DNA of 15,319 nucleotides from Paenibacillus sp. (GTDB lineage Bacteria; Bacillota; Bacilli; Paenibacillales; NBRC-103111), in assembly GCA_029239545.1 (NCBI GenBank), contig JARBUQ010000033.1, forward strand, positions 1 to 15,319, read 5' to 3'. Shown piece after piece: positions 7,128-13,082 of the stretch; within the stretch, counting starts at the first letter, position 1, and every line of letters begins with the position of its first letter. The position numbers were made by a program, and so were the translations under genes. A model generated the notes under the pieces. The model did no database searches. It was not told the DNA's origin and worked only from the letters and a program-made list of their open reading frames with translations.

Positions 7128-7277
7128 CTATCGACATGAAAGTGTCGTAGACAACCGCGGAGAAGACTTACGTTTCCCCATAAGCTCTTCGTCCGGTTTC
7201 TCCTCTCCCATGAGGTGCCCGCGCAAGCGGGTACCAAAACATTCCCTCCGCAAAGCCTTGTGCTAAGCGGTTTTTTT
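7128..7277 (+). ncRNA. unclassified structured RNA ending in an intrinsic terminator (possible attenuator/riboswitch or sRNA)
   Basis: Four helices can be read directly on the plus strand. P1 pairs CTA/CGACA with TGTCG/TAG (7128-7136 with 7143-7150, one bulged T). P2 is long: AACC, GGA, GAAG and CTTA (7153-7170) pair with TAAG, CTTC, TCC and GGTT (7181-7198), closed by a C-rich loop. P3 is GGTGCCCGC (7214-7222) with GCGGGTACC (7227-7235) around a GCAA tetraloop; its G-U pair only pairs on this strand, supporting plus orientation. The last helix is the terminator. GCGGAG (7157-7162) in P2 is fully complementary to CTCCGC (7246-7251) in the terminator's 5' arm, so P2/terminator and an antiterminator exclude each other. 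A weak upstream promoter pair (TTCACA at 7071, TATAAA at 7096) is possible. I do not recognise the family. Confidence 0.65.
7248..7277 (+). terminator. intrinsic terminator closing the structured RNA
   Basis: CCGC (7248-7251) pairs with GCGG (7267-7270), and AGC (7254-7256) with GCT (7262-7264), separated by a symmetric AA/AA internal loop, then seven T residues. It ends 115 bases before the next start codon, so it could gate transcription into that gene or simply end a small RNA. Confidence 0.85.
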
Positions 7278-7292
7278 GTGTTTTATTTCAAA

Positions 7293-7314
7293 CAAAAAAA
7301 TGCATATTTTTTTG
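7293..7314. repeat. A/T-only inverted repeat in the leader of the WGxxGxxG gene
   Basis: CAAAAAAAT (7293-7301) and ATTTTTTTG (7306-7314) form a 9-bp stem with a GCAT loop. A perfect 12-base palindrome, TGTTTTAAAACA, follows at 7325-7336. Either could be an AT-rich promoter element, a weak second terminator or a protein site. A possible -10 (CATAAT, 7345-7350) lies just downstream with only a poor -35. Confidence 0.5.
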
Positions 7315-7392
7315 CAGAATAATTTGTTTTAAAACAGGACAAAACATAATAAGAAACAAAAGCACTTTAAATTAGAGGGAGGCAAAATAAAA

Positions 7393-7647
7393 ATGAAGAA
7401 AACTTGGTCAATATTTCTTATCATCACATGCTTGACGTTTGTGTTGGCACTACCAGCGTTTGCAGAAGGCAATAATCAAGGAACAAATGATGGAATGGTA
7501 GTGGGTACTCCAGGAACTTCAATGAATATGAACAACTACAGAACAAATGCAGCAACAGACGACAGGAATTTTGACTGGGGCTGGCTTGGGTTAATTGGGC
7601 TAGCTGGACTGGCTGGTCTCAGAAGAAAGAACCCTGAACGCACCTGA
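7393..7647 (+). CDS. small secreted WGxxGxxG family protein
   Basis: The 84-residue product has a clear Sec signal peptide: MKK, a hydrophobic core (about 5-20) and a likely cleavage site after LPAFA at about residue 24. A short Asn/Thr/Gly-rich middle follows (25-60). The C-terminus is WGWLGLIGLAGLAGLRRK (62-79) plus a short hydrophilic tail. This Trp-Gly, small-hydrophobic, Arg-Arg ending defines the WGxxGxxG proteins common in Bacillales. It looks like a C-terminal sorting or membrane-anchoring signal of the PEP-CTERM/GlyGly-CTERM style, but no processing enzyme is established to my knowledge. The binding site GAGGGAGG lies 10 bases before the ATG. The gene is monocistronic: a structured RNA with a terminator lies upstream and another terminator downstream. 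Its function is unknown. Confidence 0.88.
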   Translation: MKKTWSIFLIITCLTFVLALPAFAEGNNQGTNDGMVVGTPGTSMNMNNYRTNAATDDRNFDWGWLGLIGLAGLAGLRRKNPERT

Positions 7648-7663
7648 TCAGGCTAAGAAATCT

Positions 7664-7697
7664 CGCTCCGGACTTTTTAAGTCCAGGGCGTTTTTTT
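7664..7697 (+). terminator. intrinsic terminator after the WGxxGxxG gene
   Basis: GGACTT and AAGTCC form the core stem around a TTT loop, extended by CGCTC/GGGCG pairs (one wobble, one mismatch), followed by seven T residues. It lies 16 bases after the stop codon. Confidence 0.92.
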
Positions 7698-7751
7698 GTT
7701 TATACCTCAAGTCGTCTTGGGTTTTTAGGCAATTGCTAAGCTGCTGAAAGT

Positions 7752-7780
7752 GAATATTTATTTAAAACTTTGGCATTCTA
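7752..7780 (+). promoter_or_regulatory. predicted sigma-G (forespore) promoter of the DUF3231 gene
   Basis: GAATA (7752-7756) and CATTCTA (7774-7780), 17 bases apart, fit the Bacillus sigma-G consensus (GHATR, about 17-18 bases, CATWHTA) at every defined position. Transcription would start near 7787, giving a leader of about 30 bases to the GTG at 7816 that just includes the AGGAG ribosome binding site. Confidence 0.65.
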
Positions 7781-7815
7781 ATGAGGATGTAAAATTCATA
7801 TCAGGAGATGATTCA

Positions 7816-8334
7816 GTGGGTATTTTAAGTGGAAATTCTAAAGATGAACCTCTACACTACGGAGAAATATTTGATTTATGGCAGTCTTCCATGGCGGCAA
7901 AAGGTTTCATTTCAGGTTACAGAGCTTTACAATTCCATGCCGGTGACAAAGAGCTAAAAAAAATACTAGGTGAGTTAATTGATCAAGCTGAGCTTGAAGC
8001 CAGTGAATGCGACACGATCCTTACCCATAATGGGATTGCTACCTCACCAGTAATGCCGACAAGACCAGAAGTTAAGTTCGAAGACATTCCTGTAGGTGCG
8101 AGATTTAGTGATCCAGAGATAGCTGCAATGATTGGAGCAGATACCGCAGTAGGTCTCGTTGCTTGCAGTCAAGTTATGGGGAAATCCATAAGAGAAGATA
8201 TTGGGGCTCTATTCGGGAAATATCACCTTACTAAAGCAGCAATCGGGTTGAAAATTCTAAAAATGAGTAAAGAAAAGGGCTGGCTCATCCCTCCTCCTCT
8301 TCAAGTAAAGAGACCTGATTTGGTTGAAGCATAA
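7816..8334 (+). CDS. DUF3231 family protein
   Basis: The 172-residue product starts with GILSGNSKDEPLHYGE, the usual N-terminus of single-domain DUF3231 proteins in Bacillales. It also carries EDIPVGARFSDPEIA (89-103), VACSQVMGKSIREDI (115-129) and the C-terminal GWLIPPPLQVKRPDLVEA. It is predicted to be mostly helical and has been compared with ferritin-like or coat-F-type four-helix bundles; no activity is known. The start is a GTG behind AGGAG at eight bases. A GTG at 7750 is in frame but would lie upstream of the predicted transcription start and inside the promoter. The sigma-G promoter suggests expression in the developing spore. A bidirectional terminator follows. Confidence 0.88.
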   Translation: MGILSGNSKDEPLHYGEIFDLWQSSMAAKGFISGYRALQFHAGDKELKKILGELIDQAELEASECDTILTHNGIATSPVMPTRPEVKFEDIPVGARFSDPEIAAMIGADTAVGLVACSQVMGKSIREDIGALFGKYHLTKAAIGLKILKMSKEKGWLIPPPLQVKRPDLVEA

Positions 8335-8372
8335 TCGATTGACCAAACATACAACTTTATAGAAATAAAAAT

Positions 8373-8403
8373 AAGCCCTCCGTCCATTTTGGATTGAGGG
8401 CTT
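8373..8403. terminator. bidirectional terminator between DUF3231 and HAD genes
   Basis: AAGCCCTC (8373-8380) pairs with GAGGGCTT (8396-8403), and an inner TCCA/TGGA pairing tightens the loop. The minus strand is followed by TATTTTTATTT, a good U tract for the HAD operon; the plus-strand tail is T-rich but interrupted. It sits between convergent genes. Confidence 0.85.
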
Positions 8404-8443
8404 TGCTTTATTCGCTCCTTCAGCAATGCTGCAAACAAGCGGA

Positions 8444-9106
8444 TCACTCCAGATATGCTACCAGATCCATAAGAGAGGTCAACCTTGCTCGTACTGGAAT
8501 CTCTCTGCGTACGAATTCCTCTTCTTTGGTACAATAACCAATAAAATCTATATGGGCCTGCTGTGCGGCTTTACCATCAATCCACGCATCCCCCACCGAC
8601 AGCCATTCAGAGTGGCTGATCTCAGGGTAATGGTTCATTATATACTGAATGCCTGAAGGGGATGGCTTCAAGGCTTGCATCTGCTCCCGACCCACAATAT
8701 GCTCGAAGCAGCTTGTTACTCCTGTTAATTCAAGGGCATCAAGTGCTGCCTGTCTGGCGTTATTAGTGAGGATGACAAGATGATAACGGTCCTGCAGCAT
8801 CTCTAATAACTCCAGTGCTCCAGATTCCAGATCCGCATCCAACATCCCTTCACGCTCCCACTGGGCTACTCGATCCCACATGAGCCTCTCTACCGATTCG
8901 CTCATAATGCCTGTGACCCGGCAAGATTCCAGTAATGTGGCAATGGTATGCTCGTGCAGCGGGAATTGCCTGTCCAGGATCTCATGATGGATCAGCAGCT
9001 CGAACAAATCCACTTTCATTGCGGGAAAATCTATCCGGGACCGCAGGATCGTATTGTCCATGTCAAAAATAATTGCTTTGTATCTACTTCCAACAAGTTC
9101 GGTCAT
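8444..9106 (-). CDS. HAD family hydrolase (phosphatase-like)
   Basis: The 220-residue product has all four HAD motifs. Motif I is FDMDNTIL with nucleophile Asp15 and acid/base Asp17. Motif II is LVILTNNAR (Thr114), motif III Lys147 in ALKPSP, and motif IV SVGDAWIDGKAA with Asp173 and Asp177. The cap between motifs I and II is helical (about 25-95), as in the phosphoglycolate phosphatase / beta-phosphoglucomutase subgroup. The substrate cannot be told from the sequence. The ATG has GAGGGTG about six bases upstream. It starts 11 bases after the stop of the neighbouring HAD gene, so the two are cotranscribed. The protein pair is only distantly similar outside the motifs, so a recent tandem duplication is unlikely. 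Confidence 0.88.
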   Translation of the reverse strand: MTELVGSRYKAIIFDMDNTILRSRIDFPAMKVDLFELLIHHEILDRQFPLHEHTIATLLESCRVTGIMSESVERLMWDRVAQWEREGMLDADLESGALELLEMLQDRYHLVILTNNARQAALDALELTGVTSCFEHIVGREQMQALKPSPSGIQYIMNHYPEISHSEWLSVGDAWIDGKAAQQAHIDFIGYCTKEEEFVRREIPVRARLTSLMDLVAYLE

Positions 9107-9117
9107 CAGCTACACCC

Positions 9118-9792
9118 TCATTCCAGAGATCCCCTCTGGTTGCCTCTCTGAGCAGTTACATATTCTGTTATTTGAGCAGGGCTTGTGAACAAAATATCAG
9201 GAGCGACCTGGAAGTGCTTCGTCTGAACAAGCTCGAACCATTGAACCGCCGCTGTCAGGACGTCCGCTGCTTTTCCCGCCCGGATATCCGCTATGCTGTC
9301 GCCCAGAAACATAGTTTCAGCGGGGGTTGCACCGAGCCGCTTCATAGCCAGTATTACCCCTTCAGGATGCGGCTTAGGCTCCTCCACATCATCACCGCTT
9401 ATTTCAACATCAAACAATCCTTCGAGTCCAAGATGCTTCAAGGAAATAGCCAGGCTTTGACTCCCTTTGCCCGTCACCAGCCCAAGCTTATAAGAGTCAC
9501 GCTTCAAGGCGAGAAGCATGTCATAAACAGGCTGTGAAGCATGCACCAATTGTTGATGATGGCTGTCATACAGTTCAAAAAATAGTTTAACTGCCTGCTC
9601 TACCTGATCCTTATGCTTCAGATTTAATCGAATAATATCAGGCTCGGTTGGACCGAATAAAGCTACAATACTCTCGTTATCCAATTCCAGCCCATCATAG
9701 GTGCGGAATACTTCTCTTAATGCATGAAAACAAACAGGCAGTGTATCCGCTACTGTCCCGTCAAAATCAAATAGAATGGTTGTCAGCTTCAA
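9118..9792 (-). CDS. HAD family hydrolase, PpaX/Gph-like
   Basis: The 224-residue protein begins MKLTTILFDFDGTVADTLPV, with nucleophile Asp9 and Asp11. Thr107 lies in LGLVTGKGS, Lys140 in EEPKPHPEG, and GDSIADI (164-170) is motif IV. The KPHPEG form and helical cap are typical of phosphoglycolate phosphatase and the pyrophosphatase PpaX, so a role in removing phosphoglycolate or pyrophosphate is possible but unproven. The start is TTG with AGGAG about 10 bases upstream; no ATG offers a complete motif I. It lies 22 bases after the small membrane protein gene and 11 before the second HAD gene. Confidence 0.88.
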   Translation of the reverse strand: MKLTTILFDFDGTVADTLPVCFHALREVFRTYDGLELDNESIVALFGPTEPDIIRLNLKHKDQVEQAVKLFFELYDSHHQQLVHASQPVYDMLLALKRDSYKLGLVTGKGSQSLAISLKHLGLEGLFDVEISGDDVEEPKPHPEGVILAMKRLGATPAETMFLGDSIADIRAGKAADVLTAAVQWFELVQTKHFQVAPDILFTSPAQITEYVTAQRGNQRGSLE

Positions 9793-9814
9793 GTTGGCAG
9801 ATCTCCTCTACGTA

Positions 9815-10003
9815 TCACTTACGGTTCAAGCGTCTCCAAATCCAGCGTAACGCTAACGTTATCCCAATGTAGATCACGATGACCACGAATAAAGTTATCA
9901 TTCTTTCGTTAAAGCTTCCATCTGCAAATAGAACAGGACCCAATCCAAAAAATGTGACCAACAAATACAAAAGCGCAGTTACAATAACGACAGTTGCCTT
10001 CAT
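9815..10003 (-). CDS. small two-helix membrane protein, function unknown
   Basis: The 62-residue product has two transmembrane segments, at about residues 4-27 and 36-54, joined by the short polar loop ADGSFNERM. It ends in a basic tail, RWIWRRLNRK, which by the positive-inside rule would be cytoplasmic. The segment TFFGLGPVLFADGSFNERMI recalls a family of short uncharacterised Bacillales proteins, possibly DUF6954; that link is from memory and weak. The ATG at 10003 has AGGAG eight bases upstream; a GTG three codons earlier lacks spacing. It lies 24 bases after the dinB-like gene and 22 before the HAD gene, so is probably cotranscribed with them. Confidence 0.75.
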   Translation of the reverse strand: MKATVVIVTALLYLLVTFFGLGPVLFADGSFNERMITLFVVIVIYIGITLALRWIWRRLNRK

Positions 10004-10027
10004 AGCTCCCACTCCTCAAAGTTGATT

Positions 10028-10513
10028 CTACAAGAGAGGTTTCATTTGGGCCAGGTGATGCTGGTCATGCCAGATGAAATCCTTTAAATATTGGACGACT
10101 GTAAAAGGATGTCCATCTGCATCTGCATATTCATTATAAAAAACAGGTTCAGGAAATGTTTCAATGGTGTCCAATAAGCGTTGTCTGCAAGTAAAGGCGA
10201 GATCGGAGAGATCGGCCACGCTTGTTTGTTTGCCGTAACTCTTTGCATTCTCATTAAACTCGTCGTAATTTAAATGTTTGACCGTCAACGGAACCCCATC
10301 ATGGATCTTCTCAATTGCTCCGACCAGGAAATATTGATCCCAAAGAGCAATATGACTGACTACCTCGCGTACCGTCCACCTGCCATCGCCAAGAGAGAGA
10401 TTCCATTTGACCTCATCTAGCTCTAGTGACCTTACGAAATCGAGCCAAGTCTGAAACTGTTCGAGCAAATTCTGCTTCTCAGTGCCTGCTTGCTGCTTCT
10501 CCAAATCGTTCAT
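10028..10513 (-). CDS. DinB/YfiT-like family protein
   Basis: DinB-fold proteins are four-helix bundles that usually bind a divalent metal through three histidines; some are bacillithiol or mycothiol transferases. The 161-residue product has the typical order: GDGRWTVREVVSHIALWDQYF with the first histidine at about 55, a variable middle, and a C-terminal FIWHDQHHLAQMKPLL with the HxxHH pattern. The ATG at 10513 has GAGGAAGGG nine bases upstream; ATG codons further upstream (10543 and 10522) are open but badly spaced. It is the first gene of a four-gene cluster that includes two HAD hydrolases. A thiol-transferase role would fit the family but nothing in the sequence proves it. Confidence 0.85.
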   Translation of the reverse strand: MNDLEKQQAGTEKQNLLEQFQTWLDFVRSLELDEVKWNLSLGDGRWTVREVVSHIALWDQYFLVGAIEKIHDGVPLTVKHLNYDEFNENAKSYGKQTSVADLSDLAFTCRQRLLDTIETFPEPVFYNEYADADGHPFTVVQYLKDFIWHDQHHLAQMKPLL

Positions 10514-10612
10514 AGCGATCATCCCTTCCTCAGTTCCCAACATGATACTTATTCAATATCCTGCCTTTAATCCCTTCTATTTGCACATGCGATTCACAAA
10601 TTACAATAACAT

Positions 10613-10658
10613 AAAACCCCCTTCATAAGATCGGATATCCGATCTAGAAGGGGGTTTT
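10613..10658 (-). terminator. long hairpin terminator of the ABC transporter operon
   Basis: AAAACCCCCTTC (10613-10624) pairs perfectly with GAAGGGGGTTTT (10647-10658). The interior is itself a perfect 18-base palindrome, AGATCGGATATCCGATCT (10628-10645). It lies 13 bases after the last ATPase gene's stop. Its T run is only four bases on either strand, but the stem is very strong. It may also insulate the dinB-like gene. Confidence 0.8.
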
Positions 10659-10671
10659 GAACCTCTGCATA

Positions 10672-11280
10672 TTATTGATCTGAACTATTCCAGTGGATCA
10701 CACGATGACAGATCCGGTTGACCAAATGCTCGTCATGACTAATAACTAACATGCCTAATTGAAGTTGGCGAGCTCTGCCGAGCAGCGCATGCCAGATCTG
10801 AGCTTGGGTAACCGCATCCAGCATAGTGGTCATTTCATCTGCTATAAGAAACTTGGTCAGCGGTCCGAGCGAACGTGCTACGCAGAAGCGCTGCAGTTCC
10901 CCTCCTGACAGTTCATTCGGCCAACGATCCATCCACACCTCTTCAATTCCAAGCTCCTCCAGGAATTCAGAGTCGATTTCCCAGCCTTCCTGTACCATAC
11001 GACGCATTTTCCAACGGGGATTAACGGCTTTCTCGGGGTGTTGAAACACCATCTGTATAGGGTTGTAGCCTTTCTTGTAAGGTGTGCTCCCATGGAGAAC
11101 GACCCTTCCCTCATGAGGCTTGTCATAGCCCGCTAATACACGTCCCAATGTCGTTTTTCCGCAGCCGCTGGGCCCGACTAATCCGACAATTTCTCCAGGC
11201 TGGATAGCAATATTGAACCCTCGGAATACCCAATCATTCTTCTTATACTGAAAGCCGAGATTATTCCCATCAAGAAGCAT
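10672..11280 (-). CDS. ABC transporter ATP-binding protein, NikE/CntF-like
   Basis: This is the second ATPase of the importer and powers uptake through the two permeases. The 202-residue protein is short for the Opp/Dpp class (often 300 or more), lacks their C-terminal cysteine domain, and so resembles NikE/CntF subunits. Walker A is GPSGCGKT (36-43), the Q-loop Gln80 in VFQHP, the signature LSGGELQRF (124-132), Walker B FLIADEM with Glu149, and the switch His182. The run DEMTTMLDAVTQ, with a Met-Leu-Asp D-loop, is typical of metal or metallophore importers. The ATG at 11280 follows GTGAGGTG by five bases. It overlaps the preceding ATPase gene by 11 bases, indicating coupling. A hairpin terminator follows. 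Confidence 0.88.
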   Translation of the reverse strand: MLLDGNNLGFQYKKNDWVFRGFNIAIQPGEIVGLVGPSGCGKTTLGRVLAGYDKPHEGRVVLHGSTPYKKGYNPIQMVFQHPEKAVNPRWKMRRMVQEGWEIDSEFLEELGIEEVWMDRWPNELSGGELQRFCVARSLGPLTKFLIADEMTTMLDAVTQAQIWHALLGRARQLQLGMLVISHDEHLVNRICHRVIHWNSSDQ

Positions 11281-12193
11281 GAACACACCTCACCATTCCG
11301 CCGCGAACTTCACGAGTCTCAGGCTGAGCTGTGTTACATTCTGAAGTGGCAAGCTTACAGCGAGGTGCGAATGTACAACCGCTCGGTAAAGAACCAGGCT
11401 GAGGCTGAGCGCCCGGGATGGGCATGAAGTCATTTTGCGGCAAGGCTCGCCACAACGCTCTGCTGTAAGGATGACGCAGCCTTTCGCCATGCCCCGCAAA
11501 ATCTTCCGTTGGTGCAGTCTCAACAATCGTACCTGCGTAGAACACTGCAATACGATCGGCAACAAGCAGGGCTGCTTCAATGTCATGCGTAATGAGCAGA
11601 ATAGAGCAGCCATGAGAGGCAAGCTCCCTGAACTGCTGCAGGGTCTCGGTTACCACTTGTGCATGCAGGCCGGGCGTGGGCTCATCAGCAACAATGAGCT
11701 GCGCCCCGCTTACGATAGCGGTTGAGAGAAGCACGCGCCTGGCCATCCCGCCAGATAATTCAAAAGGATACCGTTCTGACACTGCTGAAGACAAGCCCAG
11801 TCGCTGCAATGTTCTATGTACTTGCTCCATTGAACGCCCGTTATTAGGAGCATTTTGAACCTGTGTCCCTACACGCATAAGTGGATCCAGATAGTTAACA
11901 GACTGCGGAATAAGCGCAAGCTCTGTCCCCCGCAATTGCCCTAGTTTTTTTTCAGTTAAGGGTTCCCCCTTGTAGCGTATCGTGCCTGAAGCACGTGCAT
12001 TTCCAGGAAGAATCCCCATCAGAGCATGTGCCAGCAAGCTTTTGCCTGAGCCGCTGGATCCTACAACAGCTACGATCTCGCCTTTTTCCAAGGTAAGCTC
12101 TACTCCATGCAGCACTTCAATCGTCTCTTGAATGAATGCACTTGTGTAATGGTTAAATGAAACACATAAGTCCTTTACCTCTAACAAAGGCAT
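11270..12193 (-). CDS. ABC transporter ATP-binding protein, Opp/Dpp/Nik class (NikD/CntD-like)
   Basis: This is the first ATPase of the importer. The 307-residue protein has Walker A GSSGSGKS (45-52), Q-loop Gln97, signature LSGGM (146-150), Walker B LIVADEP with Glu171, and switch His203 in ITHD. After the ATPase domain it keeps the Opp/Dpp C-terminal extension, with HPYSRAL (241-247) and a cysteine set in GCTFAPRCKLATSEC and VRC (Cys273, 279, 286 and 303). In related Dpp ATPases this set binds an iron-sulfur cluster. The signature has Met-Ala after LSGG instead of the common Gln/Glu-Gln. The ATG lies 12 bases after GGAGG, a little long; an out-of-frame ATG nearer to it opens only a six-codon frame. 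It follows the second permease by 25 bases. Confidence 0.9.
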   Translation of the reverse strand: MPLLEVKDLCVSFNHYTSAFIQETIEVLHGVELTLEKGEIVAVVGSSGSGKSLLAHALMGILPGNARASGTIRYKGEPLTEKKLGQLRGTELALIPQSVNYLDPLMRVGTQVQNAPNNGRSMEQVHRTLQRLGLSSAVSERYPFELSGGMARRVLLSTAIVSGAQLIVADEPTPGLHAQVVTETLQQFRELASHGCSILLITHDIEAALLVADRIAVFYAGTIVETAPTEDFAGHGERLRHPYSRALWRALPQNDFMPIPGAQPQPGSLPSGCTFAPRCKLATSECNTAQPETREVRGGMVRCVHAS

Positions 12194-12218
12194 CGTTGCA
12201 TCGAGCCTCCTTCCTGCA

Positions 12219-13082
12219 TTATTCCCGAGATCGTCGCGGATCTATGAACTTGCGTAAGTGGTCTCCCAGTATATCAAAGGATCTTACGGTCAAAAGCAGG
12301 CACAACCCCGGAAACAAAGCTAACCACCACATGCCTGTGGATAAGTACCTCATCGATTCTGACAAAATAATGCCAATCGCAGGCTGATGCGGAGATAATC
12401 CTAAGCCCAAAAAGGTAACAGCCGCTTCATGAAGAATCGCATGCGGAAACAACAGCAGCAGCCCGACCAGCAGCTGAGGAACCAGATGAGGCAGCAGATG
12501 GCGGGTAGCAATCCACCAACCTGATTTGCCAAGACGCTTCGAGATTTGTACATACTCCGCAGCTTTAAGCTGCATCACTTCCGCGCGCAGCAATCGGGCC
12601 AGGCTAGGCCAATGCGTTAGCGCAATGCCAACAATAATACCCTTCATCCCACCCCCGAATGCAAAAGCAATCAGGATAAGAGCAACCAAATGAGGAACAC
12701 TCAAAAACAGATCGATTAACCAGGAAACGATACGATCTGCTGTTTTGCCGGCAGCGGATAACAAGCCTAACACAACAGCAATAACACAGCTGCATACAGC
12801 CGCTATGAAGCCAACCTTCACACTTAATGCGAGTCCCTTGACTGTGCGTGCAAACATATCTCTGCCTAACCAATCCGTCCCGAATAAATGAGCAAAGGAA
12901 GGAGAAAGGTTTCTTGCTTCCAAACTGGTGGAGAGGGACGACTCATCGACGAACATCCCCCCAATCAAGGGAGCGATTACGATTAGGAGGGCTGCCAAGC
13001 TTACCGTCATAGCAGCCTGTCGGCGATTCAGCAGAAGGAAGAGCACTTTTTTCCCAAGTTTGTTGACGTCCATTGCATTCAT
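12219..13082 (-). CDS. ABC transporter permease, NikC/DppC-like
   Basis: This is the second membrane subunit of the importer. The 287-residue protein has an N-terminal helix (about 23-42), the periplasmic-side segment HLFGTDWLGRDMFAR common to OppC/DppC/NikC proteins, and four or five further helices. The cytoplasmic EAA-type loop (about 182-205: KRLGKSGWWIATRHLLPHLV) contacts the ATPases. The ending SFDILGDHLRKFIDPR is also typical of the family. Its ATG overlaps the stop of the upstream permease as ATGA and has GGAGGAG eight bases before it, so the two permeases are translationally coupled. Confidence 0.92.
   Translation of the reverse strand: MNAMDVNKLGKKVLFLLLNRRQAAMTVSLAALLIVIAPLIGGMFVDESSLSTSLEARNLSPSFAHLFGTDWLGRDMFARTVKGLALSVKVGFIAAVCSCVIAVVLGLLSAAGKTADRIVSWLIDLFLSVPHLVALILIAFAFGGGMKGIIVGIALTHWPSLARLLRAEVMQLKAAEYVQISKRLGKSGWWIATRHLLPHLVPQLLVGLLLLFPHAILHEAAVTFLGLGLSPHQPAIGIILSESMRYLSTGMWWLALFPGLCLLLTVRSFDILGDHLRKFIDPRRSRE

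Noticed and set aside
7211..7267. 18-codon basic reading frame (ATG at 7211, stop at the terminator) within the structured RNA
   Set aside because: No Shine-Dalgarno sequence precedes it (the upstream bases are pyrimidine-rich) and it is buried in helices; better explained as RNA structure.
7201..7270. SAM-I riboswitch-like strings (GGTACCAA, CCGCAAAG)
   Set aside because: The four-way junction, the k-turn and the pseudoknot core of SAM-I are absent, and the neighbouring genes are unrelated to methionine.
7302..7308. Sigma-E-like -35 (GCATATT) upstream of the WGxxGxxG gene
   Set aside because: No CATA-type -10 is found at the required 13-16 bases downstream; the match comes from an AT-rich inverted repeat.
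7750..7815. Upstream GTG start for the DUF3231 gene
   Set aside because: It lies at and within the predicted sigma-G promoter, lacks a ribosome binding site, and family members begin at GILSGN.
8444..9792. Tandem duplication of the two HAD genes
   Set aside because: Outside the catalytic motifs the proteins align poorly and differ in cap and motif IV (GDAWID versus GDSIAD), so they are only distant superfamily relatives.
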